From positions 1 through 64,000 of the forward strand of contig NZ_JABRVQ010000016.1 in the NCBI RefSeq assembly GCF_013248965.1: a stretch of DNA of 64,000 bases, in the 5' to 3' direction. Made by a program: the position numbers and the translations under genes. This DNA comes from Psychrobacter okhotskensis. GTDB taxonomy: Bacteria; Pseudomonadota; Gammaproteobacteria; Pseudomonadales; Moraxellaceae. The notes beneath the pieces were generated by a model, which saw only the letters and a list, made by a program, of their open reading frames with translations, had not been told where the DNA came from and made no database searches. Below, one piece after another: positions 29,050 to 38,289 of this stretch (positions are counted from its first letter, which is position 1; each line of letters starts with the position of its first letter).

Positions 29050-30669
29050 ATGCAAGAAATAGAGCTGAAATTTTTGGTACCGGAGGCACGGTTAAAAAGT
29101 CTAATGCGTCAAGCTCAAGTCAAATCGTCACAAGTACTGCAACTGGCCGCACATTATTTTGATACCCCTGATCAGCAACTGGCGCAAGCGGGTATTGGTC
29201 TGCGTATTCGTAAAGAAGGCAATGCTTGGGTACAGACCATCAAAGCAGGTGGTGATGGTATTGCGGCGCGCTTAGAGCACAATGCCGTATTGAATAATGA
29301 GCAGGTACAAGCAATGCTCGACAAGCATGAGCTCATGCCAGATTTAACGATTTATCAGGGCATGCCAATTGCACCAGCATTGGCGGTATTTAACCTCAAA
29401 AAACTGGCTCAGCAGCTCAATCGTCAGTATGTCACTGATGTACGGCGTACCACGCGCTTGCTGGTAGAAGAGGATAGCGAGCAAGGCGACAATATGATCG
29501 AGATGGCGTACGATTATGGCGAAATCATTCATGGTAATGATGATAATCATCGAGAGGCCATTCAAGAGATCGAATTTGAGCTAATCTCAGGAGATTTAGA
29601 TTTTTTATTTATCACCGCAAAAAGCTGGTGTCAGCGTTATAAACTCTGCTTGTCTACCGTGACGAAAGCGGAGCGCGGTGGTCTACTTATCCAAGGACAG
29701 CCCCATAGCCCAGCAGTTAGCGCTAATCTTAGTCAGCTAACGGTTAAAAAAGACGGCAGCATGCCCGCCTTTGTCCGTGCGGTAGTCCATAACTGTCTGC
29801 TACAAATACTGCCAAACAGCAGTGCTATCGTCGCTGACAGCACAGATAATGCGCATGTTCTCCAATTGCGTATCGGTATTCATCGCCTGCTTACTACGCT
29901 GAAAGCCTTTGCAAGCTTCTCTGATGAGATCAACCCGGATTGGCCGCTGATACTGAAACAAACCGCCAACTTATTGGCTGATTATCAAGAGGTTGCTTAT
30001 CTTGCCAGCCATATCGAGCCGAAATTACAAGAGCATGGCGCGCCTGTGGTTGATTGGTCTACAGATATGAATACGGTCAAGATTAACCCTATCGATGCAG
30101 TACGAGCCAATGACTTTCAACTGACTTTGCTCGAGCTAATAGCTTTTACCATGAGTGACCCAAACCTTGAGCCCAAAGCTGATAAGCTTGCCCGTGATAA
30201 AATAGTAAAAGTACTTAGCAAACAGCATAAAAAAATGCTCAAAGCTATACAAAATCTTGATGATATCAATAATGCTGAACCAGATAGCTCTGACTTAGAA
30301 GGCCATGATTTGGAAAGTCATAATTTATATAGGATGGATTCATATAGCAACGATAAACAGCAAGCCCAGCATAAATTACGCCATCAGCTAAAAAACTCAC
30401 GTTATATCAGTGAATTTGCCACGCCGTTATTGCGTAAAAAGGGGGCTAAAAAGAAAAATAAACGCGGGTTAAAACGTCTGATCAAAGCGCAAAAAGCACT
30501 GGGGCGATACCTAGATCATAATCAATACCAACAGCGTTATCAGCAAAAATCCACAGTGGATACCAATGCTTTGTATGGCGCCGGTTGGTTTGCTGCGAGG
30601 CTAAGTGATGACTATAAGCGCCATCATAAACGCTTGGCTAACGTTAAAGATAACGATATATTTTGGTAG
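29050..30669 (+). CDS. CYTH and CHAD domain protein (probable inorganic triphosphatase)
   Basis: The N-terminal CYTH domain (residues 1-210) begins with EIELKF, the ExExK signature, where acidic residues coordinate metal and triphosphate; YFDTPDQQLAQAGIGLRIR, an EIEFELISG segment and LSTVTKAERGG complete it. The C-terminal CHAD domain (about 230-539) is helical and rich in His and Lys (HRLLTTLKAF, KRLIKAQKALGRYLDH), suited to bind polyphosphate. E. coli YgiF has the same layout and hydrolyses tripolyphosphate. An insertion rich in Asp and Ser (residues 410-440) is not usual. It has no obvious operon partner; ppk1 is 26 kb away in the same window. Confidence 0.85.
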   Translation: MQEIELKFLVPEARLKSLMRQAQVKSSQVLQLAAHYFDTPDQQLAQAGIGLRIRKEGNAWVQTIKAGGDGIAARLEHNAVLNNEQVQAMLDKHELMPDLTIYQGMPIAPALAVFNLKKLAQQLNRQYVTDVRRTTRLLVEEDSEQGDNMIEMAYDYGEIIHGNDDNHREAIQEIEFELISGDLDFLFITAKSWCQRYKLCLSTVTKAERGGLLIQGQPHSPAVSANLSQLTVKKDGSMPAFVRAVVHNCLLQILPNSSAIVADSTDNAHVLQLRIGIHRLLTTLKAFASFSDEINPDWPLILKQTANLLADYQEVAYLASHIEPKLQEHGAPVVDWSTDMNTVKINPIDAVRANDFQLTLLELIAFTMSDPNLEPKADKLARDKIVKVLSKQHKKMLKAIQNLDDINNAEPDSSDLEGHDLESHNLYRMDSYSNDKQQAQHKLRHQLKNSRYISEFATPLLRKKGAKKKNKRGLKRLIKAQKALGRYLDHNQYQQRYQQKSTVDTNALYGAGWFAARLSDDYKRHHKRLANVKDNDIFW

Positions 30670-30783
30670 TCACCATTAGGTAGACATATTTATATCGACA
30701 TGAACGCTTAGAAAAGACAGCTCAATGCATTATGGCTATCTTTTTAGGTTTCATTGTTTATTAATACAATACCATTGAAGGGT

Positions 30784-31332
30784 TTATAAGATGTCTTTCT
30801 CACTCGCTACAATCGTGACGGGTGTGCCCTCTTCGACTTGTTCAAACAACTCGATAATATCTTGGTTGCGCATACGCACGCAGCCATGTGAGTAAGGCGC
30901 GCCCATCGGTTCGCTGTCTGGTGTGCCATGAATATAAATATAACGCTGATAAGTATCGCAGCCACCTTGGCTATTGCGACCTTTATTAACCCCTTCCTCA
31001 ACGCCGCTTAACCATAAAATACGGCTCAATATCCAATCACGCTCAGGATGTAGAGCCCCAAAGTCGGCACTATATACTTCCCCTGTAGGCACACGACCGA
31101 CAAACACAGCATTACGAGGTGCGCTACTGCCTATTTTTTCTGCGATAACATGCTTGCCGAGCGGCGTACAGCCACTGTCTTGCTGGCTGCCAATGCCATT
31201 TTTGGCGGTAGAAACTAAGTATTGAGCGAGCTCTTTATTCTGCTGATATACCGTCAAGGTCTGCTGAGCGATATTAATCAGTAACGTCGTAGCGATATCT
31301 GTATTTGGAGCAAGGTCTGCGTTATTGGTCAT
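30784..31332 (-). CDS. YkuD-domain protein without signal peptide (ElsL-like L,D-carboxypeptidase or L,D-transpeptidase)
   Basis: The 182 residues consist almost entirely of a YkuD domain with the catalytic motif YSHGCVRM (His149, Cys151) and the upstream IHGTPDSEPMGAP. GGAAGA about eight bases upstream marks the start at 31332 and no signal peptide precedes the domain, so the protein should be cytosolic. Acinetobacter has a cytosolic YkuD protein, ElsL (earlier called LdtK), that acts as an L,D-carboxypeptidase in peptidoglycan recycling; this is the best-fitting known role. A periplasmic L,D-transpeptidase is less likely without an export signal. It is divergent from the unknown gene at 31458. 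Confidence 0.82.
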   Translation of the reverse strand: MTNNADLAPNTDIATTLLINIAQQTLTVYQQNKELAQYLVSTAKNGIGSQQDSGCTPLGKHVIAEKIGSSAPRNAVFVGRVPTGEVYSADFGALHPERDWILSRILWLSGVEEGVNKGRNSQGGCDTYQRYIYIHGTPDSEPMGAPYSHGCVRMRNQDIIELFEQVEEGTPVTIVASEKDIL

Positions 31333-31457
31333 AGCGGTCTTCCGGCTGTCATTTGGAGTATTATTAGCAAAATGATTGAGATTTTCTATTATTAAGGGAT
31401 TGTATCAAGGCTTTTGGCACCGTAATATAGGGGCACACTTTTTGATGCTAGCAGATT

Positions 31458-32723
31458 ATGACGACTATTTCACCGACACGTGTGTCGATGTATGATTTTC
31501 TATATCAAGATACCCAGCCGATGGTGTCATTATTGGCTGATGCCGCCAAGCTTTCTTTGCCGCAAGCGCGCTTGGCAATTGATTGCAGTTTGCAGGCCAT
31601 TATTAGTGCCCTTCTCGCTTATCAGCAGCGCTATCAAGGTCAAGTCGTTAGCAAAAAGCTGTTTGGACGCAGTGCTGTCAAAGAGCTTAGGCAATACAAC
31701 TCGATGAATTTTGCGACCATCAGTGCGACGTTATACCATCGCCACGATGCTGCAGACGCCATATTTAACGATAGTGCTCGCGTGATAAAGGCCAGTGAGT
31801 ACATTGCAAACCGCATTGATGCTACGACGCCACAAGTGCAGATTTTACTGACATCGCTATGCGTGATTGTGCTGCGCGAGCTGGCTATTTTAGCGGAATA
31901 CAGTCAGCTCGATAATGATGAAATTAATAAATGGTTTGCATTGCAGCCACAGTTTTTGTCGATAGATCGATTCGCCGCCGACCAGACCCAGATAATGCCT
32001 ACGACCTTAGCCGACACTGATAATAACAAAAGCAGCGCTTTGTCTTCAGACGCTACAGAAATAGTATCGGAAGATGGTGCAGAATGTGAGTTGTTAGATG
32101 CAGAGCAACTCTTAAGTACGCCACCACCTTTCGATCCTTATTGGTACAAACTGAATAATTTTAAAGCTGATAATTATGAGCCGGCACAAGATATGCAGCT
32201 GGCTACTGGCAATTACTTAAAGGCGATTGGCCGCTCTACTGAAAACATTCAGCAAGGTGGACACAATGATTTATTGATGTTTGCAGAAATGACTGCCGTT
32301 ACCTTACCGCATCAGCGCTGGCTATTGCAGTTGGCCAAGATTTCAGAAATATATTTACAACGTAATCGGCTACGTATTACCTCGGAACCTGCTACCCCGC
32401 CAAAACCACCGCTGGTTAGCTTAGGGTTGATCGGCGGGAACAATGACAATACGCCAGCCACTACCAGTGAAAAACCGATTGAATATGATGCGGCCACACC
32501 ACTTTGGAAAAACCCAGTGATTCTTATCATTATTGTGGTCATTGGTGTGCTTGGGGCGCTGGCTACTTTAAAATACCAAACGCAAAAATCTAACGGTGCC
32601 GTTCCAGCAACAGAAGAGGTCTTAGCGCAAGAACGCAGCGAGGAACGTCAGCAGCAAGATGTGGCCATTGTCATGGTAGATGATGAAGCAGCTGGTGGCA
32701 CAGAAAAAGCGAAAACTGAATAG
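31458..32723 (+). CDS. Uncharacterised protein with a C-terminal membrane anchor
   Basis: I do not recognise this 421-residue protein. The first 170 residues are helical and soluble (LADAAKLSLPQARLAIDCSL, LRQYNSMNFATISATLYHR) and recall DUF937-type helical repeats only vaguely. A Ser/Asp/Glu-rich linker, then a second helical part, precede a Pro-rich hinge. A single membrane helix (NPVILIIIVVIGVLGALATL, near residue 355) is followed by an acidic tail of about 45 residues. The ATG at 31458 lacks a clear ribosome site; another at 31488 is possible. It is divergent from the YkuD gene and ends at a strong terminator. Confidence 0.65.
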   Translation: MTTISPTRVSMYDFLYQDTQPMVSLLADAAKLSLPQARLAIDCSLQAIISALLAYQQRYQGQVVSKKLFGRSAVKELRQYNSMNFATISATLYHRHDAADAIFNDSARVIKASEYIANRIDATTPQVQILLTSLCVIVLRELAILAEYSQLDNDEINKWFALQPQFLSIDRFAADQTQIMPTTLADTDNNKSSALSSDATEIVSEDGAECELLDAEQLLSTPPPFDPYWYKLNNFKADNYEPAQDMQLATGNYLKAIGRSTENIQQGGHNDLLMFAEMTAVTLPHQRWLLQLAKISEIYLQRNRLRITSEPATPPKPPLVSLGLIGGNNDNTPATTSEKPIEYDAATPLWKNPVILIIIVVIGVLGALATLKYQTQKSNGAVPATEEVLAQERSEERQQQDVAIVMVDDEAAGGTEKAKTE

Positions 32724-32791
32724 ATATCAGCAATACCATCGCGTTTTCAGAGTATTTTGGCGATACAGTTTCACCAATCACTATCATCCAT

Positions 32792-32834
32792 AAAAAAGCA
32801 GAGACACTATCAATATAGGTCTCTGCTTTTTTTG
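32792..32834. terminator. Bidirectional terminator between the anchored protein gene and argG
   Basis: A6-GCAGAGAC pairs with GTCTCTGC-T7 around a 13-base loop. The flanking genes converge, so it may serve both. Confidence 0.9.
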
Positions 32835-32990
32835 TGATTTATCAGCTCAATTAACTATTATCTAACGATAAATAGCTAGAAAGCTTATACCATGCACAAA
32901 AATTAGAGTAGTAAGGAAAAAGAGTGCAAATACTACGCATTGTAGGTTAAGCGATTTTGACACAGCTAATCGTCTTTTTGGCGTTTGGTA

Positions 32991-34229
32991 TTATTTTGAT
33001 AAATCACGACCACGGCTGGCTTCAATCGCTAGACGTAAGCCATTCAAACGAATGAAACCTTCTGCGTCTTTTTGATCATAAGCACCAGCATCATCTTCAA
33101 AAGTGGCAATTTTTTCATCGAACAATGAATCATCAGACTTACGACCGACGACGCTCACAGCGCCTTTATACAGCTTCACACGTACGGTACCGTTGACATG
33201 TTCTTGTGACTTGTCAATTAATGCCTGTAGCATCATACGCTCAGGGCTAAACCAGTAACCATTATAGATAGTCTTGGCATAACGAGGCATTAGCTCATCT
33301 TTTAGGTGTGCCGCTTCACGGTCTAGCGTTAGCGACTCAATACCGCGATGCGCTTTTAGCATAATCGTACCCGCTGGCGTCTCGTAGCAGCCGCGTGACT
33401 TCATACCGACATAACGATTTTCGACGATATCTAAACGACCGATACCATGCTTACCACCAATCTCGTTGAGCTTAATCATTACTTCATAAGGCTTGAGCGC
33501 TTCGCCATCAATCGCAACGATGTCGCCTTTCTCATATTCTAGCTCTAAATACTGTGCTTCGTCAGGGGCTTGTTCTGGGCTAACTGACCAGCGCCACATG
33601 TCGTCTTCTGCTTCGGCATACGGATCTTCTAGGATACCGCCCTCATAAGAGATATGCAGCAAGTTGGCATCCATTGAGTACGGAGATTTTTTCTTATTGC
33701 CCGCATAATCAATCGCAATATCATGCTCTTTGGCATATTCCATCAAGCTCTCACGACTCGATAAATCCCATTCACGCCAAGGTGCGATTGTCACCACATC
33801 TGGTGACAAGGCAACAGCACCTAGCTCAAAACGTACTTGGTCGTTACCTTTACCAGTCGCGCCATGACTGATGGCATCAGCGTTATGTTCTTTAGCGATT
33901 TCAACCAAGCGCTTGGCAATGAGTGGACGCGCAATAGAAGTACCTAGCAGATACTCGCCTTCATAAATGGCATTGGCACGGAACATTGGGAATACGTAAT
34001 CACGAGCGAACTCTTCACGCAAGTCTTCGATATGGATATGTTTGATACCCATGGCTTTAGCTTTGGCACGCGCCGGCTCCACCTCTTCGCCCTGACCGAT
34101 ATCAGCGGTAAAGGTAATCACTTCGGCATCATAGGTTACTTGTAGCCACTTCGCGATGATTGAGGTGTCAAGACCACCTGAATAGGCCAGTACGATTTTA
34201 TTAATATTTTTTGGATCAAGCTGAGCCAT
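32991..34229 (-). CDS. argG: Argininosuccinate synthase
   Basis: Joins citrulline and aspartate in an ATP-dependent reaction, the penultimate step of arginine synthesis. The 412 residues match the standard bacterial type. The N-terminal pyrophosphatase loop is [17 protein letters not shown], followed by [13 protein letters not shown], the [15 protein letters not shown] signature and the PGWR-like segment IAPWREWDL. The start has AGGAG six bases upstream. It stands alone, divergent from pyrC across a 361-bp gap. Confidence 0.96.
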   Translation of the reverse strand: MAQLDPKNINKIVLAYSGGLDTSIIAKWLQVTYDAEVITFTADIGQGEEVEPARAKAKAMGIKHIHIEDLREEFARDYVFPMFRANAIYEGEYLLGTSIARPLIAKRLVEIAKEHNADAISHGATGKGNDQVRFELGAVALSPDVVTIAPWREWDLSSRESLMEYAKEHDIAIDYAGNKKKSPYSMDANLLHISYEGGILEDPYAEAEDDMWRWSVSPEQAPDEAQYLELEYEKGDIVAIDGEALKPYEVMIKLNEIGGKHGIGRLDIVENRYVGMKSRGCYETPAGTIMLKAHRGIESLTLDREAAHLKDELMPRYAKTIYNGYWFSPERMMLQALIDKSQEHVNGTVRVKLYKGAVSVVGRKSDDSLFDEKIATFEDDAGAYDQKDAEGFIRLNGLRLAIEASRGRDLSK

Positions 34230-34590
34230 GAATAACTCCTATTATGAGAATTTATTGTCGAATACATTTAATAAGACGTAAAAATGCGAATGATGGGATA
34301 AAATCAATAAAAGATATATTGCTTGCTCAGTGTACAGCATATTTACTATTGGCAAAAGTGTAACTGCCACAGGGTACTAGCTTTTGCTGTCAATGCCTCT
34401 GTCATCCCTCTGCATTATTTGTCCAAAAATACACACTCATGATGATAAGAACAATAACTCATAAATGCTGTACAGACATTTTGCCGCTTATCTCGTCACG
34501 TATTTAGTCGCACTGACAAATCTGTTATTATAGCCACACAGTATCATTCCCTATTATTCCCAATACGACGATATAGAGCGCGACGACACT
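34230..34590. other. Divergent regulatory gap between argG and pyrC
   Basis: No gene. It carries both promoters. I could not identify an ARG box or an attenuator with confidence. Confidence 0.5.
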
Positions 34591-35661
34591 ATGACTGATT
34601 CGATTACAGAATTGACCATCCTTCAGCCAGATGATTGGCATATTCACCTTCGTGATGACAGCGCCTTAGCTACTACTGTACCGCATGCAGCCAGTAGCTT
34701 TAACCGTGTTATTTGTATGCCAAATCTAGTGCCGCCTGTCAAAAATGTTGACGATGCGCGTGCCTATCGCGCACGGATTATGCAGCAGCTACAAGCCAGT
34801 GACTTATCTGCTGAGCGCCAAGCCGCATTTGACCCGCGTATGACGTTATACTTAACGGACAGAACGACAGCACAAGATATCGAAATGGCAGCACAGTCGG
34901 GTATCGTCCAAGCAGTCAAGCTCTACCCTGCTGGTGCTACCACCAACTCTGCGGATGGTGTCACTGATATCAACGCCTGCGTAGATGTCTTTGAAGCGTT
35001 AGAAAAACACAACCTACCACTGCTATTACATGGTGAAGTGACGCAAGACCATGTGGATATTTTTGATCGCGAAAAACGTTTTTTAGATGAGGTACTGGCA
35101 CAAATTATCGTTAAATTCCCAACACTAAAGATTGTGGTAGAGCATATTACCACCAGTGATGCCGCTGACTTTGTCTTGGCGCAAGGCAACCATATCGCTG
35201 CTACCATTACGCCGCAGCATTTGATGTTTAACCGCAACCATCTATTGGTCGGTGGCATCAAACCGCACTTTTATTGCTTGCCTATCTTAAAGCGTGAAAG
35301 CCATCAAAGAGTATTGTTGGATGTTGCTACCAGTGGCAATCCGAAATTTTTCTTAGGCACTGATTCTGCTCCGCATGCCACAGATAAAAAAGAGGCTGCG
35401 TGTGGCTGTGCTGGTTGTTATAGTGCGGCGACTGCGCTACCGTTATATGCGACCGCTTTTGATATTGTGGGCAAAATAGACAAACTTGAAGGCTTTGCCA
35501 GTCGTTTCGGTGCCCAGTTCTATGGGCTGCCTGTTAATGACAGCACAATTACCCTCATCAAAACACCTATGCAAGTACCCGCAGACTACTCATACTTTGA
35601 CGGTAGCTCACTGACACCGCTTATGGCTGGTGAGACGTTGCCTTGGTCTCTTAAAGTGTAA
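34591..35661 (+). CDS. pyrC: Dihydroorotase
   Basis: Zinc amidohydrolase that closes carbamoyl-aspartate to dihydroorotate in pyrimidine synthesis. The 356-residue length and start ([16 protein letters not shown]) are of the E. coli class II type. The metal-binding HIHLR is at about residue 17, the lysine to be carboxylated is in [15 protein letters not shown], further metal ligands are in LLHGEVT and VVEHITT, and the catalytic Asp is in [11 protein letters not shown] Cys-rich AACGCAGCY follows, normal for this type. It precedes rnt by 149 bp on the same strand. Confidence 0.95.
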   Translation: MTDSITELTILQPDDWHIHLRDDSALATTVPHAASSFNRVICMPNLVPPVKNVDDARAYRARIMQQLQASDLSAERQAAFDPRMTLYLTDRTTAQDIEMAAQSGIVQAVKLYPAGATTNSADGVTDINACVDVFEALEKHNLPLLLHGEVTQDHVDIFDREKRFLDEVLAQIIVKFPTLKIVVEHITTSDAADFVLAQGNHIAATITPQHLMFNRNHLLVGGIKPHFYCLPILKRESHQRVLLDVATSGNPKFFLGTDSAPHATDKKEAACGCAGCYSAATALPLYATAFDIVGKIDKLEGFASRFGAQFYGLPVNDSTITLIKTPMQVPADYSYFDGSSLTPLMAGETLPWSLKV

Positions 35662-35810
35662 CGCTTGCTCAATGCTAACAGACCCTAGTTTATTCTAAAG
35701 TATCAGTGATACCCTTGTGGCAAGCGGTGTGGCTGATATTTTAGTTTGTTCTTGATTTCATTTTTTAATTCAATACCACTGCACGACTGATAAAAGCGAT
35801 TTAACTTAAT

Positions 35811-36653
35811 ATGACCACTCAAACCGATGCGACCTTGCCTGCAGACGACCCATCAAATAACGTCGCTAATAGTCATCCAAATAGTGACTTAGCGACTGAT
35901 AACACTGATAACGTTAATAACATTGATACTAGTAGCGTCGACGCTAACAACACCGACAGTAAAGTGGTGCCAGATAATGACACCCAAACACCGATGAGTC
36001 TAAGAGACCGTTTTCGTAAGTTTATGCCTGTCGTGGTCGATGTCGAAACCGCGGGTTTTAACTCGCAGACCGATGCTTTATTAGAGATAGCTTGTATTCC
36101 GATTTTGCTGAATGAGCACGGTGTATTTTATCCCGGTGACGCTTTTAATGCCCATATTGAGCCTTTTGAAGGTGCCAATTTAGAACCAAGTGCCCTCGCC
36201 TTTACGGGTATTGACCCCAATAACCCAATGCGGAAAGCCATTGCAGAAGATGAGAAAACGGCACTACGCCGCATTTTTAAGGGTTTAAAAGAAGTGCGCC
36301 GCGCTGAAGACTGCCGTCAATGCGTGTTGGTCGGTCATAACGCCCACTTTGACTTGGGGTTTTTAAATGCAGCGGTGCTACGTACTAACAGTAAAAGCCA
36401 CAACCCTTTCCATAACTTTTCCGTCTTTGATACCGTAACCCTCGCCGCGCTTGCTTTCGGTCAGACAGTATTGGCACGCGCCTGTAAAGCTGCAGGTCTT
36501 GACTTCGATGGTAAAGACGCCCATTCAGCCTTATATGATACCCAAAAAACAGCCGAGCTGTTTTGTCATATCCTTAACCACTATCCTATGTTGTCTAATG
36601 CTTTACATACCGAACAAAGCAAAGTAGAGTTAACAGATAACGACGCGCAATAA
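35811..36653 (+). CDS. rnt: Ribonuclease T with an acidic N-terminal extension
   Basis: DEDDh 3'-5' exonuclease that trims the ends of tRNA and other stable RNAs. Exo motif I is VVVDVETAGFNSQTDALLE, motif II VLVGHNAHFDLGFLNAA and motif III HSALYDTQKTAELF. The core begins at residue 62 (MSLRDRFRKFMPV). The 61 residues before it are almost only Asn, Asp, Thr and Ser and are not part of the family. Neither the ATG at 35811 nor the one at 35994 has a good ribosome site, so the extension may be untranslated. The core alone (219 residues) equals the normal RNase T size. Confidence 0.9.
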   Translation: MTTQTDATLPADDPSNNVANSHPNSDLATDNTDNVNNIDTSSVDANNTDSKVVPDNDTQTPMSLRDRFRKFMPVVVDVETAGFNSQTDALLEIACIPILLNEHGVFYPGDAFNAHIEPFEGANLEPSALAFTGIDPNNPMRKAIAEDEKTALRRIFKGLKEVRRAEDCRQCVLVGHNAHFDLGFLNAAVLRTNSKSHNPFHNFSVFDTVTLAALAFGQTVLARACKAAGLDFDGKDAHSALYDTQKTAELFCHILNHYPMLSNALHTEQSKVELTDNDAQ

Positions 36654-36973
36654 AAGGTTATTTTTACAGTAATAACTGATCGTTTGCTAAAGTTGACGAT
36701 AGTAATTTTGCAACACCTTGATGACTTCGACATCTTGATTTCACAATCAATAAGGATATGATTGATACCATGATAAGTAAGGTGGCTACTTGGGCCAATG
36801 TCATGTAGCGCTGTTAAAAGGAATTAATAGCTCACTTACTTGCCACTATTTTGCTCTCAAACAACACCTTTATATCCTATAGATGGTTTAAGTCGCTCAC
36901 ACTGCCCTGATAGCTGAGGTTATTGATATCGATAATGCCCCTGCTGTTAAGGCTTAATAAGAGGGACTTTATT
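36654..36973. other. Intergenic region between rnt and the small membrane protein gene
   Basis: No gene, strong hairpin or known repeat found. The last bases contain AGAGGGA, the ribosome site of the next small gene. Confidence 0.4.
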
Positions 36974-37171
36974 ATGGATCCACAGCTTAAATTATGGGGC
37001 ACCATCATCGGTTATATGCTGCTCGCCTTAACCATTAGTGGCTGCACATCTTTATGGATTCGCCACCATTTAAAGAGTAATGACCTACATCCAAGTCGTG
37101 CACTCAAAAAAAGATACTTAATATTAAAAAGACGAAGAAAAAGGCTTGACAGCAAACGCAGACGCCATTAA
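36974..37171 (+). CDS. Small membrane protein with a very basic tail
   Basis: A 65-residue frame that starts at 36974 with a good ribosome site (AGAGGGA, about eight bases upstream); an earlier in-frame ATG at 36923 has none. Residues 8-28 (LWGTIIGYMLLALTISGCTS) form one membrane helix that also contains a lipobox-like ISGC. The second half is extremely rich in Arg and Lys (KRRRKR, KRRRH). Function unknown. Charge distribution suggests an inner-membrane protein with its basic tail in the cytoplasm, perhaps touching RNA, DNA or lipid heads. It lies 52 bp before tRNA-Glu. Confidence 0.55.
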   Translation: MDPQLKLWGTIIGYMLLALTISGCTSLWIRHHLKSNDLHPSRALKKRYLILKRRRKRLDSKRRRH

Positions 37172-37223
37172 AATACGCACCACTTCAGCATAAATGGTGA
37201 AAGCAGCTGAAGCGTTGTTACTA

Positions 37224-37299
37224 GTCCCCATCGTCTAGAGGCCTAGGACACCGCCCTTTCACGGCGGTAACGGGGGTTCGAATCCCCCTGGGGACGCCA
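37224..37299 (+). tRNA. tRNA-Glu (anticodon UUC)
   Basis: The 76-base gene folds as a complete cloverleaf: acceptor GTCCCCA/TGGGGAC, anticodon arm CCGCC-CTTTCAC-GGCGG with TTC as anticodon, T arm GGGGGTTCGAATCCCCC, and an encoded CCA end. It is a single tRNA, not in a cluster. A terminator follows at 37366. Confidence 0.97.
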
Positions 37300-37365
37300 C
37301 TATTTGGCGTCACTGATTAGCACTTTTGCTGTAAAGCATAAGATAAGACTAATAAGCGTACCATC

Positions 37366-37405
37366 AAAAAGTCCGGTCACATTCTATTGTGACTGGACTT
37401 TTTTT
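37366..37405 (+). terminator. Terminator after tRNA-Glu
   Basis: A5-GTCCGGTCAC pairs with GTGACTGGAC-T7 around an eight-base loop, with one mismatch. It lies 67 bases after the tRNA. Confidence 0.85.
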
Positions 37406-37592
37406 ATCTCTGTATATTCTCTTAATATTTCAGATGACTACACTACTAAAGCTGCCAGCTTACAACCCTCTCCACTCTCAAATATAGACGGGCATGGATA
37501 CGGTATCACTGACTAGCCACTTATTAATTGTTTGATTATCTATTTCGAGCGCTGATCTTCTGATAAAAAAGTGCCTTATCAAATTTTTATCG

Positions 37593-37626
37593 CAAAAAAG
37601 CCAGCAATCTTAGCTGGCTTTTTTTA
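37593..37626 (-). terminator. Terminator of the BLUF gene
   Basis: A6-GCCAGC and GCTGGC-T7 form a stem with a short loop. It lies 40 bases beyond the BLUF stop on the minus strand and could also stop plus-strand read-through. Confidence 0.8.
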
Positions 37627-37665
37627 TAAGCTGTCTATCCATAATATCTTAAAAATTATGGCAAG

Positions 37666-38289
37666 CTAAAAAATCTTGTCTGATAACACAAACCAAAGAA
37701 GTGCCAATATAATGAGTGCACCCAATACCGTCTGAATTAAGAAAAAGGCTTGGTGCTGACCAACGACTTTACCTAGCGTTAAACCTAAGGTACTGTATTG
37801 GATCGGCTGACTGTCGATCTCGCCTGTTCTGACCTGCTGTTCATAGTAACCTTGCAAGATATCTAAAAACTCCGTCCATTCGTCAGTGTTCCACTCATAG
37901 GGCTTGAATGGCATAAACCTTTTAAGCTTAGGCTCTTTAATCATCCAACGTTCAAGAGTGATAGAGCGCAATGACCAACCAGCGAAACGACGTTCTGCTA
38001 GCGCAGAAAAATCTAAAATGTTTAGATCTTTATGTCTATCGTCCATTACTAAGCGATTTTTGAGATTGGTTAATGCTTGTTCGGAGCCTTCTACGCACTG
38101 TAAAAAATAACCATTGCCGTAGCAAAGAATACCCGTAATATTATCAGTTTTGTTACGCTTGCTGGCGACTTCTGCGATATCGTTCAGTGTACTGGCATTT
38201 GATAGACCAGTCGACGTAATGCGGCTCAAATACACAAGTTGGCAGAGGTCTGTCGTGACTGGATTTGTTGAACTATTGACTGTTGACAA
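37666..38289 (-). CDS. BLUF blue-light sensor with C-terminal membrane helix
   Basis: BLUF domains bind FAD and sense blue light. Residues 17-110 hold the fold and all signature residues: Tyr20 in LVYLSR, Asn46 in SKRNKTDNITG, Gln64 in YFLQCVEG and Trp105 in RRFAGWSL, with the same spacing as Tyr21, Asn45, Gln63 and Trp104 of AppA. After about 70 residues without recognised domain comes a hydrophobic helix at the end (FFLIQTVLGALIILALLWFVL). No output enzyme (EAL, GGDEF, cyclase) is attached. It probably signals by contacting another protein at the membrane. It stands alone with its own terminator. Related single-domain BLUF proteins such as BlsA of Acinetobacter control motility and biofilm. 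Confidence 0.85.
   Translation of the reverse strand: MSTVNSSTNPVTTDLCQLVYLSRITSTGLSNASTLNDIAEVASKRNKTDNITGILCYGNGYFLQCVEGSEQALTNLKNRLVMDDRHKDLNILDFSALAERRFAGWSLRSITLERWMIKEPKLKRFMPFKPYEWNTDEWTEFLDILQGYYEQQVRTGEIDSQPIQYSTLGLTLGKVVGQHQAFFLIQTVLGALIILALLWFVLSDKIF

Noticed and set aside
28859-29089. 76-residue minus-strand frame upstream of the DUF4349 gene
   Set aside because: It overlaps the start of the CYTH gene on the other strand, has no ribosome site and no recognisable domain despite hydrophobic stretches.
37304-37516. 70-residue plus-strand frame after tRNA-Glu
   Set aside because: It runs through a strong terminator hairpin and has no ribosome site.
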